Assembly: GCA_025360125.1 (NCBI GenBank)
Contig: JANYCU010000016.1
Span: 50,716-114,715, forward strand
Reading direction: 5' to 3'
DNA: 64,000 nt
Origin: Armatimonadota bacterium
GTDB taxonomy: Bacteria; Armatimonadota; Fimbriimonadia; Fimbriimonadales; Fimbriimonadaceae
Shown here: one piece after another, positions 24,208-33,376 of the stretch
How positions within the stretch are numbered: the first letter of the stretch is position 1
Layout of the letters: each line of letters opens with the position of its first letter
Position numbers and translations under genes: made by a program
The notes under the pieces: model-generated
Told to the model about the DNA's origin: nothing
Databases searched by the model: none
The model's input: the letters and a program-made list of their open reading frames with translations, nothing else

Positions 24208-25692
24208 ATGGAAAACGTTAAAAGTTATTTAGACGGCGAACTCGACATCGCCCAGAAAGCAGAAGTCGAAACCCATCTTCGCAATGACGCCGAATTGCAA
24301 AAAATGGTCGAAGAGTTTTCGGCAATCTCAACTACCCTCAAGACCGCTGAAGCGGGAGAGCCGTACGGCCTCGATAAACTAGAAGCACGCCTGGCGGGCC
24401 AACAAAACACCTCGCTCATGGAAAGGAAGAAGATCTTCCGATTGGCGAGCTACTGGAGCATGGCGGGAATTCTGCTCGCAATAGGTGCATTCTCGATGAC
24501 CCGTTCTCGTGGCAGCAATGCTGACATGGCATTAAAATCGAAGTCAGTGGGATCGATACGGAATACGGAATCGGGAGATGCCGCTTCAGCTTCAACTTCA
24601 ACTTCCTCGGATTACGCTAAGATGAAAGCCGAGCCAAATAAGCCTTCCTCAGTGGATAATCCGAGCGTCTCCGATACAGCAACGCCTGCGACTGAAGATG
24701 GGTTGGCTAATGGTTCAGCAACTCCTGAAAGCCGTTGGACCAGAAGTATGCAATCTGGAGCTAGTGCTAGTCCATCAGATTCAATGAAAGGCGCGGGAGG
24801 CGGATTTGACAAGCGCGCTCAAGCAGGTGCTAGTAGTGACAGTATGTACCAGTCCACTCAAACACAACCAAAGGTCAAGAGTGAAAATGCTAGACCAATG
24901 GCGCACTCTGGCGGAGCCTTTAGTGATTCTGAGGCAAGAAAATCTGTGGAATCCCCATTCAAGCAGGACATGCGGGCCAAACGAGATGGCACCACTCAAA
25001 CGATTCCTGGCGTGCCGGAGACCGAGCACGGTATCTACTTGGAGAGAATGGGGCAAGTGCAGGTCAAAGTTGAGGACCTCAAGCGGGCCGTCAACGAAGC
25101 TACGGGAATGGTCACGAGCCTCGATGGTTTTGTCACCTCCAGCAACACCCAAAATGAAGCTGATGGCGGCGTCGCAACGATGACGTTGCGAGTGCCTACT
25201 AAGAGTTTCACGACCGCAATAGACAAGCTTGAAGCGATGGGTGACTTGATTGTCGAAAACACGGGAAGCTTAGACATCACCAAACCAACTGTCGATAATT
25301 CAGCTCGAATGATCTCGTGGGCTGATGAAGAAAAGCGTCTGATTGACGAACTCAATAAGACGTCAAACAATGATCGCCGTTACCGACTCAAACAGTTGAT
25401 CGGTCAAGCCCGGGCAAACCTCGAAGCCCACAAAGCCGAGGTCAATAGCTTGCTGGAGCGGGCGAAATACAGTACGATTGAGCTGAGCTTCGTCCGTGGA
25501 GACAAGGCGGTCGTTAAAGGCGGTACCACGAACACCAACTGGTCAGGCAACGCCCTGAAGGATGCCAAAGAAAATCTTTCGGGCATCGGTCAAGTATTGG
25601 GAACGATGATGATTTACTTCCTCGTCTTCTTCCCGGTCTGGCTACCGTTCGTCATCGCTGGCCTCGTGATTCGCAAGCGGAACAAGGGCTAG
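24208..25692 (+). CDS. anti-sigma-like membrane protein fused to DUF4349
   Basis: 494 aa. The N-terminal 40 residues (VKSYLDGELDIAQKAEVETH, then LRNDAELQKMVEEF) match the anti-sigma N-terminal helix pair but have no HxxxCxxC zinc motif. A membrane segment (SYWSMAGILLAIGAFSM, about 77-93) leads to a long Ser/Thr/Ala-rich linker, then a DUF4349 domain (about 270-440: GIYLERMGQVQVKVEDLKRA, TMTLRVPTKSFTTAIDKLEA, coiled coil, YSTIELSFVRGD), and a final membrane helix. DUF4349 proteins are putative cell-envelope sensors. With the sigma gene immediately upstream it probably holds the sigma factor at the membrane until an envelope signal. Confidence 0.8.
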   Translation: MENVKSYLDGELDIAQKAEVETHLRNDAELQKMVEEFSAISTTLKTAEAGEPYGLDKLEARLAGQQNTSLMERKKIFRLASYWSMAGILLAIGAFSMTRSRGSNADMALKSKSVGSIRNTESGDAASASTSTSSDYAKMKAEPNKPSSVDNPSVSDTATPATEDGLANGSATPESRWTRSMQSGASASPSDSMKGAGGGFDKRAQAGASSDSMYQSTQTQPKVKSENARPMAHSGGAFSDSEARKSVESPFKQDMRAKRDGTTQTIPGVPETEHGIYLERMGQVQVKVEDLKRAVNEATGMVTSLDGFVTSSNTQNEADGGVATMTLRVPTKSFTTAIDKLEAMGDLIVENTGSLDITKPTVDNSARMISWADEEKRLIDELNKTSNNDRRYRLKQLIGQARANLEAHKAEVNSLLERAKYSTIELSFVRGDKAVVKGGTTNTNWSGNALKDAKENLSGIGQVLGTMMIYFLVFFPVWLPFVIAGLVIRKRNKG

Positions 25693-25696
25693 TCCA

Positions 25697-25739
25697 CAAA
25701 AAAATCCCCGGCACTCAATACGAGTGCCGGGGATTTTTT
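25697..25739. terminator. bidirectional terminator between convergent genes
   Basis: A perfect stem AAAAATCCCCGGCACTC / GAGTGCCGGGGATTTTT with an AATAC loop has A and T tracts on either side, so it can end both the DUF4349 gene and the convergent DUF4097 operon. Confidence 0.93.
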
Positions 25740-25743
25740 ATGC

Positions 25744-27006
25744 CTAAGCCGAGTTCCGTAGATTCAACGATACGTTTCCGGTCACCGCACTGATGTCGAT
25801 CGTGCCGTTCCCGTCTCCTAGCCGTCCCGTAATTCGTTGGTCGTTCTGAGCCCGATCTTGAAGCTCAATCGAAGTCTCCGCCATTCCTCGCAAGGTAGTT
25901 ACTGCAACGCGGGCATCCGAACCATCTGGAATTGAAATCCAGGCGTTTCCGTTAACTGTTCGAACACTCATCGAACCCGATACAGGTTCGACCAGATCAA
26001 TCGAAATGTCTCCGCTGACGGCCTCAACCGCAACTGACTTACCACTCGAACCACGAATGGAAATATTTCCACTTGCCGAACGGACGTTCATGTTTCCTGT
26101 CACTTTCTCTAACGAGATGTCTCCCGCCTTATTTTCAATCAACACATTGGTCGAATTTGAGTTGCTCAGATACACCTCGCCGGAATAAGCCTGGACCTCA
26201 ATCGGTCCTTCAAGACCAGATAGGTCAATTCGTCCATCAGTGCTGGTGATTCGGCAGGAATTCTTCGTGTCCTTGATCGTGACATTGCCCGCTTCCGACT
26301 TTACTTCGATTGCCGGAGTTGCGGCGACGAACACTTCGAGGTCGACATCCAATCCTGTTTCATGGGGTTGCTTAATCTCGACCGCATGGTCGCTGTTTTC
26401 AACCACCAGGGTATATCGATCAGCTTTAGCCTTCGCATCGTCTTGATTGGCACCGCGAACTTTCACGTGGGCAATAACGTACGATTCAACCGCGTCGGGG
26501 ACAACAGTCACGTGACCGCTTCCGTTTTCAATCTTAAGCAGCTGTCCTTCGGCCAACACTAACGGCAAGCGAACTTCGCGAGTCGTTGTGCTAAACAGCC
26601 AATTCATGTTGAACTTGCCCTTACTGACTTCTTCCAAACCGGACTTTAGTGTTTCGAGACCTTTTTTTGCGTTCGTTCGAGCCGAATCCGATACGCCCTT
26701 CCAATCAACGTTTTCGGTAAATTCTTTGCCAAGTCGCTCCGCGGTGTCAATGATGGCGCGGAATGGATCGCGTGGCTTCGATTCGGACGCGTATTCTTTT
26801 GGGCCCGATGGCCCCGTTGGCTCGGCCGGATCAGAAGCACCGTTTCCACCTGTTCCAGATTGAGGTGGCATTGTTTGAGATGCTTCCCCATGCGCACTTT
26901 CTTGGCGCTCGGAATTGTAAAAGGCGTCGATCAGGTCAGCGGCGTCTTCCGGTGATAGTTTGCCATCGGCTACCAACTTATTTATTCTCTTAATTTCTTC
27001 TTTCAA
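25744..27006 (-). CDS. DUF4097-family beta-repeat protein
   Basis: 420 aa. The first 35 residues (KEEIKRINKLVADGKLSPED) form an acidic helical hairpin like those at the end of the partner DUF2089 protein. After a Ser/Pro/Gly linker, residues about 150-420 contain repeated short strands (ISLEKVTGNMNVRSASGNIS, VEAVSGDISIDLVEPVSGSM, VRTVNGNAWISIP), the right-handed beta-helix signature of DUF4097. No signal peptide or membrane segment was seen. It overlaps the upstream DUF2089 gene by 4 nt, a common pairing. Likely a scaffold or sensor; function unknown. Confidence 0.82.
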   Translation of the reverse strand: MKEEIKRINKLVADGKLSPEDAADLIDAFYNSERQESAHGEASQTMPPQSGTGGNGASDPAEPTGPSGPKEYASESKPRDPFRAIIDTAERLGKEFTENVDWKGVSDSARTNAKKGLETLKSGLEEVSKGKFNMNWLFSTTTREVRLPLVLAEGQLLKIENGSGHVTVVPDAVESYVIAHVKVRGANQDDAKAKADRYTLVVENSDHAVEIKQPHETGLDVDLEVFVAATPAIEVKSEAGNVTIKDTKNSCRITSTDGRIDLSGLEGPIEVQAYSGEVYLSNSNSTNVLIENKAGDISLEKVTGNMNVRSASGNISIRGSSGKSVAVEAVSGDISIDLVEPVSGSMSVRTVNGNAWISIPDGSDARVAVTTLRGMAETSIELQDRAQNDQRITGRLGDGNGTIDISAVTGNVSLNLRNSA

Positions 27007-27401
27007 TTTAAAACCCCCAATTTCCGCTTTGCTTCTTCGGCGGTAATTTCTCCCTTCTCTAACTGTTCCAGAATCTGCTTGCGTTTGCCCGACAGTTTTT
27101 CGCTCTTTTCCTTTGTCTCGTACGGAGTCAAGTTCAGGGCGGCCAACAGCGTGTCCAATCGTGCCTTTGCCGTCGGATAACTAATGCCAAGCTCTCGCTC
27201 GACACCGTTCAACATCCCTCGGCTCTTGAGAAATATTTCCAAAAACTCAATCTGCTCAGGGTCTAACCGAGCATAGCGAGGGATTTCGAAACTCCCACGA
27301 ATGGTAATCCCCGTCTCCTCGCTCGTTAGCTCGCTGATGTAAAGTTCGCCTCCACTTACGGGATCCTTGTGGGGAATTCTGTGCAATCTATTCCGGTCCA
27401 T
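27003..27401 (-). CDS. DUF2089-family putative DNA-binding regulator
   Basis: 132 aa. The block PRYARLDPEQIEFLEIFLKS followed by RGMLNGVERELGISYPTAKA and RLDTLLAAL is the DUF2089 helix-turn-helix-like core. The C-terminus (QILEQLEKGEITAEEAKRKL) is a short SHOCT-like helical pair. It lacks the zinc-ribbon N-terminus of some relatives. AAGAAGG lies upstream of the ATG. An inverted repeat CTAATATTG/CAATATTAG (27417-27425, 27482-27490) sits in its promoter region and could be its operator. First gene of a two-gene operon with DUF4097. Confidence 0.85.
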   Translation of the reverse strand: MDRNRLHRIPHKDPVSGGELYISELTSEETGITIRGSFEIPRYARLDPEQIEFLEIFLKSRGMLNGVERELGISYPTAKARLDTLLAALNLTPYETKEKSEKLSGKRKQILEQLEKGEITAEEAKRKLGVLN

Positions 27402-27416
27402 ATGTGCCTTCTTACT

Positions 27417-27490
27417 CTAATATTGGTTTACAGGTTGCACCAATTCAGGTCTCTTTCCTTAAATATTCTGTAGTCAAATTGCAATATTAG
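27417..27490. promoter_or_regulatory. inverted repeat in a divergent promoter region, possible operator
   Basis: CTAATATTG at 27417-27425 and CAATATTAG at 27482-27490 are exact inverted copies on either side of the likely promoter of the DUF2089 operon. The same AATATTAGT word occurs in both units of the duplicated block near 6.98 and 7.34 kb. Regulatory role inferred. Confidence 0.4.
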
Positions 27491-27527
27491 TCAAATTTCG
27501 AGCCCAATCAGTAAAAAAGTTGATTTT

Positions 27528-27557
27528 TTGACTCCCAATCGGCGAGATCGGTAGACT
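27528..27557 (+). promoter_or_regulatory. sigma-70-type promoter, leaderless spacing
   Basis: TTGACT (27528-27533), an 18-bp spacer and TAGACT (27552-27557). The -10 ends 7 nt before the ATG at 27565, so the mRNA probably starts at the start codon. Confidence 0.6.
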
Positions 27558-27564
27558 AGGTCTA

Positions 27565-29046
27565 ATGTCATCTTCACTAATACGATTGAAAGAGAGAATG
27601 GGCGACGTGAACGCTCTCGGCGCGGCCATGGCCATGATGGACTGGGACCAACAAACCTATATGCCAAGAGGCGGAGCTGAGGCTCGAGCCACCCACTTGG
27701 AGTGCCTTTCACGGATGCGACACCAAATGTTCACATCCGACGAAGTCCAAAAGGATGTCGTAGATGCCGTCGCCGAAGCTTCTGGTGATGATGTTGCCCT
27801 GCTTCGAGTCATCAAGCGAGACCTCGATCTTGCCACTAAGCTTCCTTCTGAGTTGGTTGGGCGCAAGAGCAAACTTGCCGCCATTGCCCACGAAGATTGG
27901 GTGGCCGCTCGGAGCAAGAACGACTTCAAGGGTTTTGCTCCAACACTTGAAAAGATGTTCGACATCGCTCGCGAAGAAGCTGAACACCTGGGTTACACCG
28001 ACCATATATATGATGCTCTGACCGATCAATACGAAGAAGGTGCAACTGCCGCCGATTGGACCGCGATGTACGAATCCATCAAGCAGCCACAAGTTGAACT
28101 TGTCAAAGCCATTCAGGCTGCTGGGCCAATCGATGATTCACGCCTCTACGGCGATTGGGATAAAGCCAAACAGTCTGAGTTCACCGAAATGATCTCGAAA
28201 GCCGTTGGATTTGACTTCAATCGGGGACGACAAGATACGGCTCCTCACCCGTTCTGCACGGGATGGTCGGTCGGGGATATTCGACTCACGACGCGCTACA
28301 AACCTTACTTAGGTTCGGCCATTTTCGGCACTCTACACGAATCTGGACATGGCATGTACGAACAGGGTTCGCCCAAAGCGTGGGACTTGACGTCACTCGC
28401 TGGTGGCGTCTCGCTTGGATTCCACGAAAGTCAAAGCCGAACCTGGGAGAACATTGTTGGTCGAAGCAAGTCATTTTGGGTTCGCTTCCTCCCCGATTTG
28501 CAAAAGGCATTCCCCGCAATTGCAGACCTCAGTGTCGACCAATTTTATCGTCAAATCAACCGGGTAAACCCTTCGCTTATCCGCGTTGAGGCCGACGAAC
28601 TCACCTACAACCTGCATACGTTAGTCCGCTTCGAAATAGAGTGTGCCGTACTTACGGATGAATTGAAGGTCAAAGATATGCCGGAAGCTTGGAACGACAA
28701 ATACGAAAAATATCTGGGGGTCCGACCAACCACAGACTCCGAAGGATGCCTTCAAGACGTTCACTGGTCAATGGGTTCGATTGGCTACTTCCCAACCTAC
28801 TCAATGGGCAACATCCTCAGCTACCAAATCTGGAATTCTCTCCAGAAGGATATTCCGAATACTGATGAGTTGTTCGCCAAAGGTGATTTTGAGCCTGTTT
28901 TGAGTTGGCTCCAAGCCAAGATCTATTCTCAGGGACGAAAGTTCACTCCGAAACAGTTGATTCTCAATGCTACAGGTGAGCCGATGAACGCCAAGTACTA
29001 CTTGGACGGCCTCAGCGCAAAATATCACGAGTTATACAACATCTAA
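27565..29046 (+). CDS. M32-family metallocarboxypeptidase (Taq/Pfu type)
   Basis: 493 aa, typical of M32 (about 500). The zinc site is HESGH at about residues 258-262 in FGTLHESGHGMYEQG, with further M32 blocks MMDWDQQTYMPRGGAEARA, DIRLTTRY, GFHESQSRTWENIVGRS and RVEADELTYNLH (the third zinc ligand region). It removes C-terminal residues from peptides, in the cytoplasm since no signal peptide is present. A leaderless-type promoter precedes it and a terminator follows, so it is a single-gene unit. Confidence 0.95.
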   Translation: MSSSLIRLKERMGDVNALGAAMAMMDWDQQTYMPRGGAEARATHLECLSRMRHQMFTSDEVQKDVVDAVAEASGDDVALLRVIKRDLDLATKLPSELVGRKSKLAAIAHEDWVAARSKNDFKGFAPTLEKMFDIAREEAEHLGYTDHIYDALTDQYEEGATAADWTAMYESIKQPQVELVKAIQAAGPIDDSRLYGDWDKAKQSEFTEMISKAVGFDFNRGRQDTAPHPFCTGWSVGDIRLTTRYKPYLGSAIFGTLHESGHGMYEQGSPKAWDLTSLAGGVSLGFHESQSRTWENIVGRSKSFWVRFLPDLQKAFPAIADLSVDQFYRQINRVNPSLIRVEADELTYNLHTLVRFEIECAVLTDELKVKDMPEAWNDKYEKYLGVRPTTDSEGCLQDVHWSMGSIGYFPTYSMGNILSYQIWNSLQKDIPNTDELFAKGDFEPVLSWLQAKIYSQGRKFTPKQLILNATGEPMNAKYYLDGLSAKYHELYNI

Positions 29047-29067
29047 ACCTCACGATGAAACCAAAAT

Positions 29068-29093
29068 GGGGCACTGAAAAGGTGCCCCTTTTT
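29068..29093 (+). terminator. rho-independent terminator after the M32 gene
   Basis: GGGGCAC pairs with GTGCCCC around a TGAAAAG loop, followed by five T. Confidence 0.9.
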
Positions 29094-29266
29094 CGTGAGT
29101 GAAAATTTTTGGTGGACTAATTGGGACTTATGGACTATGCCAAGAGGTGCTTTTGAACCTGAAAATGGAACGATTACGACCTGGTAAATGTCCTAGTTCC
29201 GGTTCCAGCAATTTTCCGATAGAATGGCTGTACCACGCATTATTACTATCCTATTCGAGGTCTAAT

Positions 29267-31819
29267 TTGAAGCTATTTTCACTTGCAATTATCATGGCCC
29301 TTGCCGGGATTGGCATTGCCAGCCCAAGGTCCAGAGTTCCTGTCCCAACTTCCAAAGAGCTTAGCGGTCGAGTTATCTCGGGTCTGCTCTTGGTGAAGTA
29401 CAAAACAAATGTTGCGGAAGCTATCGCAACGCGAAACAAGTTCGCCCCAACCAAAGTCGGATACATTCAATCCGGAGGCCTGCAATTCCAGTCTCGCTTA
29501 GGGCGAAGTGGCTGGATTCTCTATCGAATTCCCAATAGCGTCGACGCAGTCGCTTATGCAAGTTTTGTTCGCGAAAATGAACGTGGAGCGGTTACCGTTG
29601 AAAACGTTCATGAAGTCCACACATTGACGCCGAATGACCCCGATATTGATGACGTTCAGTATGATGATCCATTCGGACTATACTTCCTTGATTTTCGTGA
29701 CGACACGAGCATTCCACTTTCATTCCGACGAGATTGGCACCTGGATGACATCGATGCATTAAACGCCTTCCTCACATGGCCAAATCAGTACTACACTTCT
29801 GCGACCAAGCCTCGAAACACCCCAACCATCGCTATCATCGACAGCGGCTGCGACATGGACCATCCTGACTTCAGAAATGCAGGAGGAACTGGAACCGACG
29901 TTACTCAAGGTGGTCAGCTCGACAAATCTCGCTCGGTTCAAATACAGTTGGGCGATATCGTCGGTACGGATACTACTGACCACAATGGACACGGAACCCA
30001 CGTTGCTGGCCTTGCGTTAGCGGCAGCCAATAATGGCACGTTCAATGGTCATGGAACCCTCGGAACTGGATACGTTTGCCAAGGCATGATTGTCAAATGC
30101 ATTCAGGATAACGGTACTGGGCTCGACTCGGATGTCGCTACTTCGATCTTCTATGCAGTTGATGCTGGTGCCGACGTTATTAGCATTAGTCTTGGCAGTA
30201 CCTCGTTCAGCCAAGCAATGCAAGACGCGGTCACTTATGCGACCGAGCACGGAGCAGTTGTCTCAGTTGCCGGAAACGAAAATGGAAACGCTGGTGGTGA
30301 CCTCGGTCCAATTTGGCCAGCCGCTTGTAGCGGAGCGCTTGGCGTTACCGCGAATGGCCCCGGGTGGCAATTTGCCAGCTTCTCTGGCTACGGCTTCTAC
30401 GTCGACGTAGGCGCTCCCGGAGGAGATCTTCAAGTAATTGGAGATTTATTCAGTGGGGATGCCTACGAAGTAATCCAGTTCCCATGGTCGACGGCGACTC
30501 GATATACCAACTTTATTATCGACAACCAGCTTGCATACCCGCCATACACCGAAGACTATACGTACTTGCCGGGAACGAGTATGGCTTGCCCGATCGTTTC
30601 GGGAGGCATTGGAACATACCTGAGTAAAACCAACCTTCGTCAAGGCGATTGGAATAATATCAAGGCCTATCGTGCAGTTGAGCTTGCGGCGCAACCTCAA
30701 GGTGCTCAGTTTGGCGGATGGGAGCCTACCAATGGGTATGGATTCTTCGATCTTCAAGCATTGATGGTCGATCAAGATTCTCGTACTGCCCAAATTGGAG
30801 GTGCCGAAGGAATTGTTTATTACGGCGGAACCCCAATTGCAAACGCAACAGTTCGGGCAAGAAAACTGAATCCTTTAACCGGACTTTTGACCGGAACTAC
30901 GTTCACAACATCGACCTTCGCAAATGGTAACTACCGCTTCGACGGCATGACACCGGGAATTTATGATATATGGGGAACTGCGCTCGGTCTTCGCAAAGAC
31001 TTTTGGGTCGAAATCAAGGCTGGTTCTGATCACAGTGGAATCGACTTCTATTGTGGCCCTGCCGTCATCGACTCCGATGGTCCAATCGTTGCTCGTTGCA
31101 ATCTGACCTCATTCTCTTCAACTGGTGTCACGGTCGATCATTTCGCCTATGATCCAGAAACGCGCTTGGAAGACATTTCATTCCAAGTTGTAAATTCGTC
31201 CAATGCCGTCGTTGTCTCGCCAAAGCGGATCATGTTCGAATCAACCTTCGTTAACTTTCCGTTTGGAGCAACACTTACTGACGGGACATACCGCCTTCGT
31301 GCTACTTACACCAACGGTGAAGGATTCGCAACCGTAGTTGATCGACCTTTCACGATTGGGACGGCCAATGTAAATGTGGCAGGAACAATTACCTTGCAAA
31401 ACTTTGGAACGACCAACAACCGAGCCATTACGATGCAACTGAGAACACCAGGAACCCAGACGGTCATTCAGTCGTTCAATCTCAATGTCCACAATGGTTC
31501 GACGTTCTCGATTCAAACAACCCAGAGAGGTAATTTTGATATCGCATTCAAGGGTGCTCACTTCTTACGAACTGTTCTCCCCAATGTGAACATCTCAAAC
31601 TCTGGTGTTGCCGGACTTACGCCTAGCCTTAAGAACGGCGACTGTGACGGAAACAACATTGTTGGAATTGCAGACTTTAACCAACTTCGAGCAGCATGGG
31701 GTTCGTTTACAGGTTCTCCAACATGGAACGAAAACTGCGATCTTGACGGAAATGGATTGGTTGGAACTGGTGATTTCAACACCCTTCGTGCCTTCTGGGG
31801 CCAATTCGGCGACAACTAG
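29267..31819 (+). CDS. secreted subtilisin-like (S8) protease with dockerin-type C-terminus
   Basis: About 850 aa from the TTG at 29267, chosen because GAGG lies 7 nt upstream and it gives a clean signal peptide (KLFSLAIIMALAGIGIASP); the frame is open to 29099 but that part looks non-coding. A propeptide (about 25-130) is followed by the S8 domain with Asp192 (IAIIDSGCDMDHPDF), His242 (HNGHGTHVAGLALAA) and Ser438 (LPGTSMACPIVSGG). Next come a carboxypeptidase-regulatory-like beta sandwich (EGIVYYGGTPIANATVRA) and a final dockerin-type pair of Ca-binding loops (DCDGNNIVGIADFNQLR, DLDGNGLVGTGDFNTLR). Likely extracellular. Confidence 0.9.
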   Translation: MKLFSLAIIMALAGIGIASPRSRVPVPTSKELSGRVISGLLLVKYKTNVAEAIATRNKFAPTKVGYIQSGGLQFQSRLGRSGWILYRIPNSVDAVAYASFVRENERGAVTVENVHEVHTLTPNDPDIDDVQYDDPFGLYFLDFRDDTSIPLSFRRDWHLDDIDALNAFLTWPNQYYTSATKPRNTPTIAIIDSGCDMDHPDFRNAGGTGTDVTQGGQLDKSRSVQIQLGDIVGTDTTDHNGHGTHVAGLALAAANNGTFNGHGTLGTGYVCQGMIVKCIQDNGTGLDSDVATSIFYAVDAGADVISISLGSTSFSQAMQDAVTYATEHGAVVSVAGNENGNAGGDLGPIWPAACSGALGVTANGPGWQFASFSGYGFYVDVGAPGGDLQVIGDLFSGDAYEVIQFPWSTATRYTNFIIDNQLAYPPYTEDYTYLPGTSMACPIVSGGIGTYLSKTNLRQGDWNNIKAYRAVELAAQPQGAQFGGWEPTNGYGFFDLQALMVDQDSRTAQIGGAEGIVYYGGTPIANATVRARKLNPLTGLLTGTTFTTSTFANGNYRFDGMTPGIYDIWGTALGLRKDFWVEIKAGSDHSGIDFYCGPAVIDSDGPIVARCNLTSFSSTGVTVDHFAYDPETRLEDISFQVVNSSNAVVVSPKRIMFESTFVNFPFGATLTDGTYRLRATYTNGEGFATVVDRPFTIGTANVNVAGTITLQNFGTTNNRAITMQLRTPGTQTVIQSFNLNVHNGSTFSIQTTQRGNFDIAFKGAHFLRTVLPNVNISNSGVAGLTPSLKNGDCDGNNIVGIADFNQLRAAWGSFTGSPTWNENCDLDGNGLVGTGDFNTLRAFWGQFGDN

Positions 31820-31837
31820 TTGAGTTCTTCTCAATCC

Positions 31838-31868
31838 AAGGCCCTCTTTCAATGAAAAAGAGGGCCTT
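31838..31868 (+). terminator. probable terminator after the subtilase gene
   Basis: AAGGCCCTCTTT pairs with AAAGAGGGCCTT (loop CAATGAA). The T tract after the stem is short (TTGTTCCTT), so efficiency is uncertain. Confidence 0.7.
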
Positions 31869-31889
31869 GTTCCTTCATAATCTTCTCAT

Positions 31890-32357
31890 ATGGCAGATCG
31901 GCCAAGTTGGGACACCTATTTCATGGATATCGCCCATTTGGTGGCGACCCGAGCAACGTGCCCACGGCTTAGCGTTGGCGCAGTATTAGTCAAGGACCGC
32001 CGAATACTTGCGACGGGTTACAATGGTGCCCCTCGCGGAATCTCCCATTGTCCGACGGACGGACATAAAACCGACTGGCCAGGCGGATGCTTGAAAGCTG
32101 GCCACTGTATTCGGGCACTACATGCTGAGCAAAATGCGTTGCTATCAGCAGCGATGATCGGAACTCCATGCGCCGGCTCCACAATTTATGTGACCAACCA
32201 GCCGTGCAACATGTGCGCCAAGATGATCATCAATGCAGGTATCGAACGAGTGATTTACCAAGGTGCTTATCTCGATGAATTCTCGCTTGAACTCTTCCGC
32301 GAGTCAGGAATCGAACTCTTTCGGTATTCCGACGGCATATTGGAGCCAGTTCAGTAA
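31890..32357 (+). CDS. deoxycytidylate (dCMP) deaminase, ComEB type
   Basis: 155 aa. The zinc site is HAEQNALLSA (His, catalytic Glu) and TNQPCNMCAKMIINAGI (PCxxC), with the extra SHCPTDGHKTDWPGG-CLKAGHC metal region (ISHCPTDGH) seen in dCMP deaminases. It makes dUMP for thymidylate synthesis. A CATAAT hexamer lies 8 nt before the ATG. Its TAA overlaps the ATG of the next gene (TAATG), so it heads a four-gene overlapped operon with wecA-like, uppP and pth. Confidence 0.92.
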   Translation: MADRPSWDTYFMDIAHLVATRATCPRLSVGAVLVKDRRILATGYNGAPRGISHCPTDGHKTDWPGGCLKAGHCIRALHAEQNALLSAAMIGTPCAGSTIYVTNQPCNMCAKMIINAGIERVIYQGAYLDEFSLELFRESGIELFRYSDGILEPVQ

Positions 32358-33376
32358 TGTCAGCTTTCAATAATCCGTCCTTAATGGAGAATGTTAAATG
32401 GACGATGCTAGGGTGCGGCGGCGCGGCCATTGTCAGCTATTTTTTAACGCCAGTAGTTCGAAAGCTTGCCATCAAACAAGGGGTGGTAGATGATCCCAAC
32501 CAAGATGATCGAAGGGTCCACACAGTACCGACTCCTCGGTGGGGCGGCCTCGCCATCTATGCAGGAATTGTTATTTCGGCAGTTATTACGTTCCTGGTGG
32601 CCCATCGCCCAGTAGGGAATTACATTTGGGGAATTCTCCTTATTTCGAGCATCCTTATGGTCGTTGGAGCGCTTGATGATCTCTACCAGTACAAAGCTAA
32701 GATTCAAGCTCTGGTTTTGTTGTTGGCAGGAGTTGCGATTCAATTTTTTGACGACGGAGGCAAGAATGCCCGGGTTCATATTTATGGGTTTGACAACCCG
32801 TTTACCGGAAATTATGTTCACCTCATTTGGCTTGGAATCCCGCTCACCGCCATCTATATCTTTGTCGTGACGAAGACAATGGACACAATTGACGGTATCG
32901 ACGGATTAACCGCGGGCATCGCAACAATCGCCGCAGCTACACTTTCGCTGATCGCGGTCTACGAGGGGCAGGGAAGGGTTGCGATCCTGACTGGTGCAAC
33001 ATGTGGGGCTGCGCTCGGCTTTCTGCGGCACAATTATAATCCTGCGAAGATTTTTATGGGAACCGGGGGAGCTTACGTCCTCGGGTTCACACTAGCGTGT
33101 CTGAGTGTGGTCGGAACGCTTAAAACAGCAGCAGCAGCTGCCATCTTTATGCCTCTATTGATCTTCGGCTTGCCAATCGTTGACGCCATAGTTGTGGTGA
33201 TTAAACGAATTCGAAGTGGCGTGCCGATTACAACGGCCGATAAGAGACATTTTCATCATGGTCTCCTTGCTCGAGGTCTGAGTCAACGGCAAACCGTTGC
33301 GGTACTCTATACTGCCGCCGCGATCCTTTGTGTCATTGGATTGCTGCTTATTCGAGTCTTCGGAACCCACAAATGA
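32357..33376 (+). CDS. WecA/TagO-like undecaprenyl-phosphate GlcNAc-1-phosphate transferase
   Basis: 339 aa with about ten membrane segments. Family motifs are present: GVVDDPNQDDRRVHTVPTPR with GGLAIY, the acidic pair in VVGALDDLYQYKAK, MDTIDGIDGLTAG, and the C-terminal ADKRHFHHGLLARGLSQRQT loop that carries the conserved His cluster. The enzyme loads a sugar phosphate onto the lipid carrier C55-P for envelope polysaccharides. Coupling by TAATG to the deaminase and ATGA to uppP keeps carrier loading and recycling together. MraY is less likely because the His loop is of the WecA kind. Confidence 0.92.
   Translation: MSAFNNPSLMENVKWTMLGCGGAAIVSYFLTPVVRKLAIKQGVVDDPNQDDRRVHTVPTPRWGGLAIYAGIVISAVITFLVAHRPVGNYIWGILLISSILMVVGALDDLYQYKAKIQALVLLLAGVAIQFFDDGGKNARVHIYGFDNPFTGNYVHLIWLGIPLTAIYIFVVTKTMDTIDGIDGLTAGIATIAAATLSLIAVYEGQGRVAILTGATCGAALGFLRHNYNPAKIFMGTGGAYVLGFTLACLSVVGTLKTAAAAAIFMPLLIFGLPIVDAIVVVIKRIRSGVPITTADKRHFHHGLLARGLSQRQTVAVLYTAAAILCVIGLLLIRVFGTHK

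Noticed and set aside
29099..29266. 56-codon N-terminal extension of the subtilase
   Set aside because: It would place extra sequence before a clear signal peptide, and the TTG at 29267 has a GAGG at the right distance.
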